A program made the translations under genes and the position numbers. A stretch of DNA of 64,000 bases, taken from positions 1,426,001-1,490,000 of the forward strand of contig JADJGB010000008.1 in assembly GCA_016708305.1 (NCBI GenBank), in the 5' to 3' direction. Positions 1 through 7,189 of the stretch are shown here, piece by piece (position 1 is the stretch's first letter; every line of letters begins with the position of its first letter). The notes under the pieces were generated by a model. It had not been told where the DNA came from. It made no database searches and saw only the letters and a program-made list of their open reading frames with translations. Source of the DNA: Sphingobacteriales bacterium (GTDB lineage Bacteria > Bacteroidota > Bacteroidia > Chitinophagales > Chitinophagaceae).

Positions 1-306
1 ATGAGGAATCAGTTTAAGATTATTGATGCTTTGTGCCAATTCCCGACTTATTTCTTCATCAGAGTCCAAGCAAAAAACATAATCATATAATGCTTCTTTG
101 GCTCCAGTATTTCGGGCAGCGCCATATCCCTGCCAGGTAATATGATGTATCCTTGCATTGAGTTTTGAAGCAATAGTTAGCGTATCATCTTCACTGCCAC
201 TGTCAATAACCAGAATATCATTGCTAATTTGGCGCACGCTCATAATGGCCCTTTCGATTGTGGCAGCCGAATTTTTAGCCAAAATAATTATGGAAATCTT
301 ATTCAT
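1..306 (-). CDS. Glycosyltransferase family 2, N-terminal part (runs off window)
   Basis: The reverse strand from 306 reads MNKISIIILAKNSAATIERA and continues with IVIDSGS-type and LDSDEE motifs. These match the nucleotide-binding start and the DxD-like motif of GT-A fold family 2 glycosyltransferases, of the kind used in lipopolysaccharide or surface-glycan synthesis. About 102 codons are visible and the gene leaves the window at position 1. The ATG overlaps the stop codon of the upstream pseudouridine synthase (ATGA, 303-306), so translational coupling is likely. The acceptor and product cannot be told from this fragment. Confidence 0.8.
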   Translation of the reverse strand, partial: MNKISIIILAKNSAATIERAIMSVRQISNDILVIDSGSEDDTLTIASKLNARIHHITWQGYGAARNTGAKEALYDYVFCLDSDEEISRELAQSINNLKLIPH

Positions 307-1028
307 TGCTTCAATTTGTTTTTTTCAAGTTGTTGCAAAGTAGCCCTGAAATCTTTGTGCAAAGGCGCATCTAACTCCAAAAGTTTGCTGTTTACATCCA
401 TAATCTTTAACTGTCCGGCATGCAGCGCCAACCTGTTGAGCATTGGTTGTTCCTCCAAATCATTTTTTGATAATTTAAATTTAGGTTTTAATGCTGAAAG
501 AAAAACGGGTTTGCCATCTCCATACAATTCATCGCAAACCACAGGATGACCCAATTCTTTGGCATGAACCCTTATCTGATGCGTTCGCCCTGTATGAATT
601 TGAAACTGTACATAAGAATAAATACCAAAATCGTGCAAAACTTTGTAATCGGTCAGTGCTGTTTTTCCTCGCCGATGAATGATCATACTGCCACGCTTCA
701 TCATGTTTTCGGCTATGGGAGCATTTATACTTCCTTCCTTTTCGTTCAGTGAACCAAGTAATAATGCAAAATATATTTTTATAGTTTTCCTTTCTTCAAA
801 CTGGGTAGTAAAATGCCTGTGTGCCTCGGGTGTCTTTGCAAAAATGATTAATCCGCTGGTTTCACGGTCGATGCGATGAACTGTAAAAATATTGCCATAC
901 TTTTCTTTAAGAAGCGTTTTTAACGAAATTTCTTTTCCTTCTCTGTCAGGAATGGAAAGCAATCCCGAAGGCTTGTTGAGCGCTACCAATGATTCGTTTT
1001 CAAAGACGATATAATCTGCTGTTTTCAA
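303..1028 (-). CDS. RluA-family RNA pseudouridine synthase
   Basis: A 241-residue protein of the RluA/RluD family, which isomerises uridine to pseudouridine in rRNA or tRNA. The catalytic motif HRIDRETSG (about residues 51-59) contains the essential Asp. The downstream HTGRTHQIRVHA block is the conserved RNA-binding/active-site motif of the family, and an N-terminal NKPSG block is present. There is no S4 domain, so it resembles short RluA-type enzymes more than RluD. The reading frame begins at a TTG (1026-1028) and I see no in-frame ATG nearby, so the true start is uncertain. The stop overlaps the next gene by 4 bp. The target nucleotide is not predictable. Confidence 0.88.
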   Translation of the reverse strand: MKTADYIVFENESLVALNKPSGLLSIPDREGKEISLKTLLKEKYGNIFTVHRIDRETSGLIIFAKTPEAHRHFTTQFEERKTIKIYFALLLGSLNEKEGSINAPIAENMMKRGSMIIHRRGKTALTDYKVLHDFGIYSYVQFQIHTGRTHQIRVHAKELGHPVVCDELYGDGKPVFLSALKPKFKLSKNDLEEQPMLNRLALHAGQLKIMDVNSKLLELDAPLHKDFRATLQQLEKNKLKQ

Positions 1029-1058
1029 GAAATGATTGTTGATTTAATATGGTTTAGT

Positions 1059-1971
1059 TTATTTTCCTTTGCCAAAAAATTTCAGGTTACGGATTTCTTT
1101 TTCGGTAAGGAATCTGTATTTTCCTCTTTCCACATTTTTCTTGGTAAGTCCGGCAAACATTACTCTGTCTAAGTTTTTTACTTCATAGCCCAGAGATTCA
1201 AAGATTCGTCTTACAATCCTGTTGCGTCCACTGTGAATTTCCACGCCTATCTGGCTTTGTCTTTTGCATCGCTATACGCCAATACATCAACATGGGCCGG
1301 TCCATCTTCCAATATTACTCCCTTTAGTATTTTTTCAAAATCTTTTTCTCAAGTGGCTTATTCAGCGTAACTGCATATATCTTTTTTACTTCGTTGCTGG
1401 GGTGGGTGAGTTTTTGGGCAAGTTCGCCGTCATTGGTTATAAGTAAAACGCCCGAAGTATTTCTATCGAGTCTGCCCACCGGATACACTCTTTCTTTGGT
1501 GGCAAATTTAATTATATCCAAAACTGTTTTTCTTTTCTTAGGGTCGTCTGTGGTAGTGATGTAATCTTTGGGTTTATTAAGAAGAATATATACCAGGTTT
1601 ATGGTAATGTGGATTTTTTTCCCGTTTACGGTTACAATATCCTCATGCTCCACCTTGTACCCTGGTTCAATAATTTCCTTTGCGTTTACTTTTACTTTTC
1701 CTTCTTTGATTAAGAGGGCAGCATCACGCCTTGAGCACACGCCACAATGTGCCAGATATTTGTTCAAAGGCATTTTTTCCTCAGGTTTTGGTTTGCGTTC
1801 AAACCTTGTGGGTGCATTTGGGCTACCTGATGCTATTTCTGCTTTCTTTTGTTCAAAAAAGGCAGCTTTTTCTTTTTTGAATTTCCTTTTTTCCTGCTTA
1901 AAAGCCTCTTTTATAGCTGCATTGCTTTTCTTTTTGGAAAATTTTTCGAATCGCGGGTCTGTTTTCTTCAT
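1059..1971 (-). CDS. rluB: RluB/RsuA-family pseudouridine synthase with S4 domain (frameshifted)
   Basis: The protein has a basic, Lys-rich N-terminal extension (about 65 residues) and then an S4 RNA-binding domain (LNKYLAHCGVCSRRDAALLI). The RsuA/RluB catalytic core follows with GRLDRNTSGVLL, whose Asp is catalytic, and the C-terminal block HSGRNRIVRRIFESLGYEV. Family members modify 16S or 23S rRNA. Two shifts interrupt it: one A too many near 1335 and one A too few near 1255. Correcting both gives a continuous reading through ILEDGPAHVDVLAYSDAKDK. I treat these as sequence errors. The long charged N-terminus is typical of Bacteroidota homologues. Confidence 0.85.
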
Positions 1972-2009
1972 AAATAAATATTTTGCTGTTTTACAATAGG
2001 ATTTGAGCG

Positions 2010-2017
2010 CAAAGATA
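2010..2017 (-). promoter_or_regulatory. Candidate -7 promoter box for the rluB-like gene
   Basis: The reverse strand reads TATCTTTG followed by C, matching the Bacteroidota -7 consensus TAnnTTTG, about 40 bp before the ATG at 1971. No clean -33 TTTG is seen at the ideal distance, so this is moderate support only. Confidence 0.45.
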
Positions 2018-2160
2018 GTTCCTGAATAGTGTTAAAGGAAGAATGGAGCAGTATTTGTTTTGCTAGCGGAGTTTCATCATCGCCTGAATTAGGTATTGTC
2101 TTGTGTTAATAAACCATGTAACTTGACCAAAATTTTACTTTTCACCCAAAAAATTAAACC

Positions 2161-2964
2161 ATGGCAAAAGCTAAAACACCGGACATGCCCTCAAGAAAAA
2201 TACCTAAAATGGGTTAGGTCTGATTTGCCGATGCACGAGATTTTATTTATGCAGCGCCGCTAAAGGTGATGAAGAGTATTCCTGCAAAGGTAGATCTTAA
2301 AAAGTACTGCCCACCCGTGTATGATCAGGGTGATTTGGGCAGTTGCACTGCCAATGCCTTAGGCGCTGCCTTCGAATTTGGCAAAAAGAAACAAAAGAAA
2401 GAGACATTCAGACCGTCCGGATTATTTCTTTACTACAATGAAAGGGTATTAATGAACACGGTTAATTCGGACAGTGGCGCTTATTTGAGGTTGGGTATCA
2501 AGTCATTAAACAAGCAGGGTATTTGTCCCGAAAAAGACTGGACTTATGATGACAGCACTGCTCCGGGTGCCAAATTTATGCAGAAACCACCAGCCGGTTG
2601 TTATAAGACAGCGCTCGACCATCAGATTTTATCTTACTGGAGGGTTCCTATCAGCATCATGTCAATCAAAAGTTGTTTAGCAGAAGGTTATCCCATCTCT
2701 TTTGGTTTTACGGTTTATGAGAGCTTCTTCAAACCCAGTGTTGCAAAAAACGGAATCATGCCAATGCCGGACGTAACTAAGGAAGAAGTGGTGGGAGGCC
2801 ACGCAGTATTGGCTGTTGGTTATGATGATAAAACACAACGGGTTTTGGTTCGCAACTCCTGGGGCAAATCATGGGGTTTGGCAGGTTATTTCTGGATGCC
2901 ATACTCTTATATTGCCGATGATAATTATTGCGATGACTTCTGGACCATCAGGAATGTGGAGTAA
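2161..2964 (+). CDS. C1 (papain-family) cysteine peptidase, compensating frameshifts near the N-terminus
   Basis: A papain-like cysteine protease. The oxyanion Gln and catalytic Cys lie in YDQGDLGSCTANA, the catalytic His in GGHAVLAVGYDD, and the catalytic Asn in VRNSWGKSWG. ATG 2161 begins MAKAKTPDMPSRKIPK. Removing one base near 2210 and adding one near 2229 gives WVRSDLPDARDFIYAAP, the conserved segment before the mature domain in bacterial C1 peptidases, so the apparent stops at 2215 and 2221 look like errors. No signal peptide is obvious. The next gene encodes a chagasin-like inhibitor of exactly this protease class, about 100 bp downstream on the same strand. Confidence 0.87.
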
Positions 2965-3067
2965 AGAGGGTTTCCAATTCGGCCTATTGAGGTTAAAATC
3001 TTCCATAGACTTTTTCCTTTTTAAGCTCCAGTAAAAAGCGTTATTTTTGTGCAGTAAAAAACTGGTT

Positions 3068-3376
3068 ATGGATAAGATTATTTTATCCATTGGCAAAACA
3101 CATAATCTGCTGCTTGAAAATAAAGCCGGCACAGGCTATTCGTGGGTAGTGGAACATAATGACGAAAAAATTACCTCTGTAGAATTTAAAACAGAACTTA
3201 CTGCACAGAAAATTAAACAGCAACCGGTAGGCGGTAGCACCCCAATTCTGGTTCTGATTAAAGGGCTTGCCAAAGGAACTTCATTAATTATCCTGCATCG
3301 AAAGAGAATATGGGAAAAAGACAAATCACCGGCAGCAGTAATAAAACTCCATGTTATTGTAGGGGAAATGGACTAA
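3068..3376 (+). CDS. Chagasin-like (I42) cysteine-protease inhibitor
   Basis: A protein of about 102 residues with the three loop motifs of the chagasin/ICP family in order. AGTGYSW corresponds to the NPTTGY-type loop, VGGSTP to the GxGG-type loop, and HRKRIWEKD to the RPW-type loop. Family members have an Ig-like fold and insert these loops into the active-site cleft of papain-family proteases. I chose ATG 3068 over an upstream TTG because the family core begins immediately after it. No signal peptide is visible, as in the neighbouring protease, so both may act in the same compartment. The motifs are seen; inhibition of the neighbour is inferred. Confidence 0.8.
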   Translation: MDKIILSIGKTHNLLLENKAGTGYSWVVEHNDEKITSVEFKTELTAQKIKQQPVGGSTPILVLIKGLAKGTSLIILHRKRIWEKDKSPAAVIKLHVIVGEMD

Positions 3377-3559
3377 ATTTTTAATATGATTACTTTCCTT
3401 CCACTTTTTCTTCGGTGCCAAAAAATGAAAAATCTGTTTATTTTAATGACAAATTTTCTGAAAAAGCAATTCTAAAATTGCACTATTTATTTTCAATGCA
3501 AAATATTTATTGATAATCAATTGATTACAAAAGTGAATTAAAAAATAGTTGTTGTTTTC

Positions 3560-3591
3560 TTTGTTTACTCAAATTAGTGTGGCTACCTTTG
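3560..3591 (+). promoter_or_regulatory. Promoter of the rplM operon
   Basis: TTTG at 3560-3563 is separated by 20 bp from TACCTTTG at 3584-3591. This matches the Bacteroidota primary-sigma promoter (TTTG, about 19-20 bp, TAnnTTTG). Transcription would start near 3597, giving a leader of about 75 nt before rplM. Confidence 0.75.
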
Positions 3592-3602
3592 CACTCCCAA
3601 AA

Positions 3603-3647
3603 AAACCGGCACGGCCGGCAGCGGGAAATCGGGGGATAGCCCGGTTT
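3603..3647 (+). promoter_or_regulatory. Structured GC-rich 5' leader of rplM-rpsI (candidate autoregulatory leader)
   Basis: The leader is strikingly GC-rich in an AT-rich spacer. AAACCGG at 3603-3609 can pair with CCGGTTT at 3641-3647. Alternatively CCGGC (3606-3610) can pair with GCCGG (3614-3618), and CGGG (3630-3633) with CCCG (3640-3643). These folds are mutually exclusive. L13 leaders that regulate rplM-rpsI are known in other bacteria. That this one binds a ribosomal protein is inference. Confidence 0.55.
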
Positions 3648-3674
3648 AGTAATAAATAATATAAATAAATAAAA

Positions 3675-4118
3675 ATGAGTAAACAACATTTCACTACCAA
3701 GCATGCGAACGAGGCTACCGTGCAACGTAATTGGTTCGTTGTGGACGGTACTAATCAAACCGTAGGCCGCATGTGTTCCAAAATTGCCGCCATGCTGCGC
3801 GGTAAACACAAAGCTTCTTACACACCGCACGTGGATACGGGAGATTATGTCATTGTAATCAACTGTGACAAGATAAAGCTAAGCGGAACAAAAATGGATA
3901 CTAAAGTATATGACAGGTTTAGCGGATACCCCGGTGGCCGAAAGGAAGAGCTGGCATCCGATGTTTTAAAGCGTCGTCCGGAAGTTATTATTGAAAGAGC
4001 AGTAAAGGGTATGTTGCCTAAAAACCGTTTAGGACGCAAAATGTATAAAAAATTATTCGTTTATGTAGGCGATACCCATCCACATACTGCACAACAACCC
4101 AAAGAATTAAAATTTTAA
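3675..4118 (+). CDS. rplM: 50S ribosomal protein L13
   Basis: A 147-residue uL13. The conserved N-terminal W-F-VVDGTNQTVGRMCSKIA segment, the RGKHKASYTPHVDTGD block and VKGMLPKNRLGRKMYKKLFVY are all present, so it is intact and of normal length. It is the first gene of the translation cluster and follows a strong promoter and a structured leader. rpsI follows after about 60 bp, the usual bacterial pairing. This is one of the few genes in the cluster with no frame break. Confidence 0.97.
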   Translation: MSKQHFTTKHANEATVQRNWFVVDGTNQTVGRMCSKIAAMLRGKHKASYTPHVDTGDYVIVINCDKIKLSGTKMDTKVYDRFSGYPGGRKEELASDVLKRRPEVIIERAVKGMLPKNRLGRKMYKKLFVYVGDTHPHTAQQPKELKF

Positions 4119-4177
4119 AATAACTAATCAAAGCTTTTAGCATATCGCTCTTAGCTTTATTCATAAGCATAAATATA

Positions 4178-4565
4178 ATGGAAAAACAAAAAATGCTGTA
4201 GGACGTCGTAAAGAGGCAATTACCTGAGTGTTTATCTCAAAGGGGAATGGCACCATTGCCATCAACGACAAAGATTACAAAACTTATTTTTCGCTGGTTT
4301 ATTTACAAAATCAGGTAGAGCGCCCCCTTAAAGCTGTTGAGGCTGCCGATAAATTTGATTTAAAAATCAATGCTACCGGTGGTGGTGTTAAAGGGCAGGC
4401 AGAAGCCGCTATGCTGGGTATTGCACGTGCATTGGTTGAAGTAAATGCCGAGTACCGCCCTGCTTTGAAAGCAGCCGGTTTTATTAAAAAGAGATCCGCG
4501 CTCAGTTGAACGTAAAAATTCGGACACAAAAAGCAAGAAAGAGTTACCAATTCTCTAAACGTTAA
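4178..4565 (+). CDS. rpsI: 30S ribosomal protein S9 (several base errors)
   Basis: The reconstructed protein reads MEKQKNAVGRRKEAIT, then VFISKGNGTIAINDKDY, then GGGVKGQAEAAMLGIARAL, and ends in RDPRSVER, KKFGHKKARKS and YQFSKR. This is canonical uS9 with the basic tail that reaches the ribosomal P site. As given, the sequence lacks one A near 4194, has an in-frame TGA at 4225-4227 where an Arg codon is expected, and lacks single A residues in the C-terminal A-runs. S9 is normally essential or near-essential, so errors are more likely than a real pseudogene. The stop is TAA 4563-4565. Confidence 0.85.
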
Positions 4566-4574
4566 AACGTTGGA

Positions 4575-4595
4575 GGTTTATGGTTTGAGGTTTGA
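4575..4595 (+). repeat. Tandem 7-bp repeats upstream of rpsB
   Basis: Three contiguous heptads read GGTTTAT, GGTTTGA, GGTTTGA, followed within 70 bp by TCAAA-containing inverted counterparts. Similar heptad tracts occur before tig, parB and an acyl-CoA dehydrogenase gene in this window. Confidence 0.6.
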
Positions 4596-4670
4596 AAGCA
4601 TTCAAATTTTCAAATCGTTCTTCTGCCTCAGACATCAAACTTTAAATGCAAATCAATTAATTTTTAATAA

Positions 4671-5576
4671 ATGGAAAATAATAACAATACATCATTACAA
4701 CAGCAGCTTTTGGATGCAGGTGTACATTTCGGTCACTTAAAGAAGAAATGGAACCCCAAAATGCTTCCTTACATCTTTGCGGAAAAGAAGGGTATCCACA
4801 TCATTGACCTAAACAAAACAGTAGAATGTTTGCAGGAAACCGCTGCCGCCATGAAACAAATTGCACGCAGTGGTAAAAAAATCCTGTTTGTAGGTACTAA
4901 AAAACAAGCAAAAGATATCGTTACCGAATGTGCTCAAAAAGTGGGGATGCCTTATGTAACCGAGCGTTGGTTAGGCGGTATGCTCACCAACTTCAATACT
5001 GTGCGCAAATCTGTGAAGAAAATGCAGAGTATTGATAAAATGTTAGGTGATGGTTCTTTTGATAACATTACTAAAAAAGAGCGTTTAACACTTACCCGTG
5101 ATAAAGAAAAAATGGAGAAAGTGTTAGGTGGTATCGCCCAGTTGGGCCGTGTTCCTGCTGCTTTGTTCATCGTAGATATTGGCCACGAGCACATTGCATT
5201 AGCCGAAGCTAAAAGACTGAACATCTCCACTTTTGGAGTAGTAGATACCAACTGCGACCCCAATAAAGTTGATTTTCCGGTTCCGGCTAATGACGATGCA
5301 ACAAAATCTATTGCAATAATTGTTAACTACCTAACTGCAGCAATTGCAGAAGGATTGTCAGAAAGACAAGCTGCCAAAGATGATGAGCAGGAAGATAACT
5401 TTGCTGACGAAAAGGAAAAACAAGCTGCTAAATTGCAAGCTGAGGCCGAAGCTGAAGCCGGCAGAGGCGGACGTGGTAGTGGTGGCGGCCGTGGCCCATC
5501 GGGAGCAGGCGGTCAACGTCGCAGAACCTCTCCTGGTGGCGGTGGCGGACAAAGAGGAGGCGCACCCAGAAGATAA
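4671..5576 (+). CDS. rpsB: 30S ribosomal protein S2 with Gly/Arg-rich C-terminal tail
   Basis: A 301-residue uS2. Residues 1-230 carry the normal fold: LLDAGVHFGHLKKKWNPKM, RWLGGMLTNFNTVRKS, and DTNCDPNKVDFPVPANDDA. Beyond it lies a charged segment (about 240-265, Glu/Lys/Ala-rich) and then roughly 38 residues made almost only of Gly, Arg, Ser and Pro, with RGGRG, GGGRG and GGGGGQRGG. Typical S2 ends near residue 240-260. RGG-like tails commonly bind RNA in other proteins, but a role here is inferred. It lies between rpsI and tsf, the standard order. Confidence 0.95.
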   Translation: MENNNNTSLQQQLLDAGVHFGHLKKKWNPKMLPYIFAEKKGIHIIDLNKTVECLQETAAAMKQIARSGKKILFVGTKKQAKDIVTECAQKVGMPYVTERWLGGMLTNFNTVRKSVKKMQSIDKMLGDGSFDNITKKERLTLTRDKEKMEKVLGGIAQLGRVPAALFIVDIGHEHIALAEAKRLNISTFGVVDTNCDPNKVDFPVPANDDATKSIAIIVNYLTAAIAEGLSERQAAKDDEQEDNFADEKEKQAAKLQAEAEAEAGRGGRGSGGGRGPSGAGGQRRRTSPGGGGGQRGGAPRR

Positions 5577-5698
5577 TTGGGGTTTTTGTTCTCTCTGAAA
5601 TTCGTTTTATTGCCCTGCAATAATTAAAGAATTTTATTATTATTTATTGTCAGATATCTTCCTGATGGAAGAATTTGATAAAGTTTAAATCAAAGAAT

Positions 5699-6535
5699 AT
5701 GTCAACAACTACAATTACAGTACAGGATATCAATAAATTGCGCCAGACAACCGGCGCCGGCATGATGGATTGCCGTAAAGCCCTTACCGAAACAAATGGT
5801 GATTTTGAAGCTGCTATTGACTGGTTGCGCAAGCAAGGTCAGAAAGTAGCTGCCAAAAGAAGTGATAAAGAAGCAAAAGAGGGTGTAGTACTGGCTAAAA
5901 CCAGCGCGGATAACAAATTTGGAACTATCGTTTGCATTAGCTGTGAAACTGACTTTGTTTCTAAAAATGCAGATTTTATCTCTTTTGTTTCAAGTATTTC
6001 CGATGCATCTGTAGAGAAAAATATTAAGAGCAAAGAAGAACTGTTAGAAGCTGAGGTAAACGGAATGAAAGTATCTGAGTTGATTAATGAAAAATTAGCT
6101 ACAATCGGAGAAAATATCGGACTTACAAAATTTGTGCGTGTAGATGCTCCTTTTGTTTCTTCTTATATTCATGGCGCTAACAGAATTGGCGTATTGGTAG
6201 GCATGAACAAAGATGCGGATGAAGTAGGTAAAAACGTGGCTATGCAGGTGGCTGCTTTAAGTCCGGTGGCGGTTGATGCTGCGAGTGTTCCGGCAGATGT
6301 GATTGCCCGCGAAAAATCTGTTATTATGGATATCATGAAAGAAGATCCAAAAATGGCCGGGAAACCCGAAGAAATGCTGTCTAAAATTGCCGAAGGGAAA
6401 TTAGGAGCGTTCTTTAAAGAACAAACCCTCACTGCTCAGGCTTATGTAAAAGATGGCAGCAAATCAGTAGGTGATTATCTGAAGGAAAGCGGTGATGTTA
6501 TCGTTACCGAATTTCAAAGAGTAGCTTTGGGATAA
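5699..6535 (+). CDS. tsf: Elongation factor Ts
   Basis: A 278-residue EF-Ts, the guanine-nucleotide exchange factor for EF-Tu. The N-terminal UBA-like domain contains LRQTTGAGMMDCRKALTE. The TDFVSKN motif (CETDFVSKNADF), which contacts the EF-Tu magnesium-binding region, is present near residue 85. ATG 5699 (MSTTTITVQ) is preferred to an upstream TTG because the family begins there. It is intact and sits 120 bp after rpsB, with a terminator just downstream, so it probably ends the rplM-rpsI-rpsB-tsf transcript. Confidence 0.97.
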   Translation: MSTTTITVQDINKLRQTTGAGMMDCRKALTETNGDFEAAIDWLRKQGQKVAAKRSDKEAKEGVVLAKTSADNKFGTIVCISCETDFVSKNADFISFVSSISDASVEKNIKSKEELLEAEVNGMKVSELINEKLATIGENIGLTKFVRVDAPFVSSYIHGANRIGVLVGMNKDADEVGKNVAMQVAALSPVAVDAASVPADVIAREKSVIMDIMKEDPKMAGKPEEMLSKIAEGKLGAFFKEQTLTAQAYVKDGSKSVGDYLKESGDVIVTEFQRVALG

Positions 6536-6558
6536 TATTTCGGAGTAAATTATAAATG

Positions 6559-6591
6559 AAAAAGCGCTTCAAATTTTTGAGGCGCTTTTTT
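6559..6591. terminator. Rho-independent terminator between tsf and the META lipoprotein gene
   Basis: AAAAAGCGCTTC and GAGGCGCTTTTTT form a stem with an 8-nt AT-rich loop. It is flanked by A- and T-runs and can serve both converging genes. Confidence 0.85.
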
Positions 6592-6608
6592 AATTAATTG
6601 AGTATCAG

Positions 6609-7136
6609 TTACTTGATACGTTCACATTCAAATACATTATTGGCACTTCCATCTCGCAGAAGGAGCGTATTGCCCTGTATGGAGTAAGTAGATATTCTTT
6701 CGTTCAGCAATTTCAGATAATAGGTTTCCTGTTCCAGTTTGTCGCAACTCATTCGGGTAGAAGCAATATTTTGAAAACGAATACCAAATCCATTTATGAC
6801 AAAGCTGCCATTGATTTTATTGCATGGGGCTTTTCCGTAAAACCTGTGGGTGAGGGTATCAAATTCCAGAGTAACTCCTGAAAGGTATTCAGTATCCAAT
6901 TTAGGCTGCCGGCGCATCATATTTACTTTCCATTTACCTGCTAATTGCTTTGCAAAAGAAACAGCTTCTCCCTGGATGGGGCCATCAAAAATAACCGTAA
7001 TAGTATCAGCGCGATATACCTTTTCAACCAATGTCAATTTTTTCTGCTCATTGCTTTTAGTCTTATTTGAGCTACTGCAGGATTGAAGGCTCAAAATAGC
7101 CAGAAGAAATAAGACAAAGAAATGTAACGGTCTCAA
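6609..7136 (-). CDS. META-domain lipoprotein
   Basis: A 175-residue protein with a lipoprotein signal (hydrophobic stretch ending LSLQSC, lipidation Cys near residue 20). A linker leads into a META/HslJ-like domain, with LAGKWKVNMM, LEFDTLTHRFYGKAPCNKINGSF and IRFQNIASTRMSCDKLEQE. The AxCN-x-NG and TxMxC patterns are the hallmark of that domain. META proteins of Gram-negative bacteria are envelope proteins of unclear biochemistry, some linked to stress or motility. It converges on tsf across a terminator, and its own upstream spacer (7137-7189) separates it from lon. Confidence 0.8.
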   Translation of the reverse strand: MRPLHFFVLFLLAILSLQSCSSSNKTKSNEQKKLTLVEKVYRADTITVIFDGPIQGEAVSFAKQLAGKWKVNMMRRQPKLDTEYLSGVTLEFDTLTHRFYGKAPCNKINGSFVINGFGIRFQNIASTRMSCDKLEQETYYLKLLNERISTYSIQGNTLLLRDGSANNVFECERIK

Positions 7137-7189
7137 ATTTAATGTTTTATATTAAAAATAATCTTAAAATCATAAATCCTTGAGAAATT

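Noticed and set aside
2215..2223. Apparent stops that would make the papain gene start at GTG 2266
   Set aside because: Two compensating one-base changes restore a conserved segment (WVRSDLPDARDFIYAAP) continuous with the ATG at 2161, so sequence errors are the better reading.
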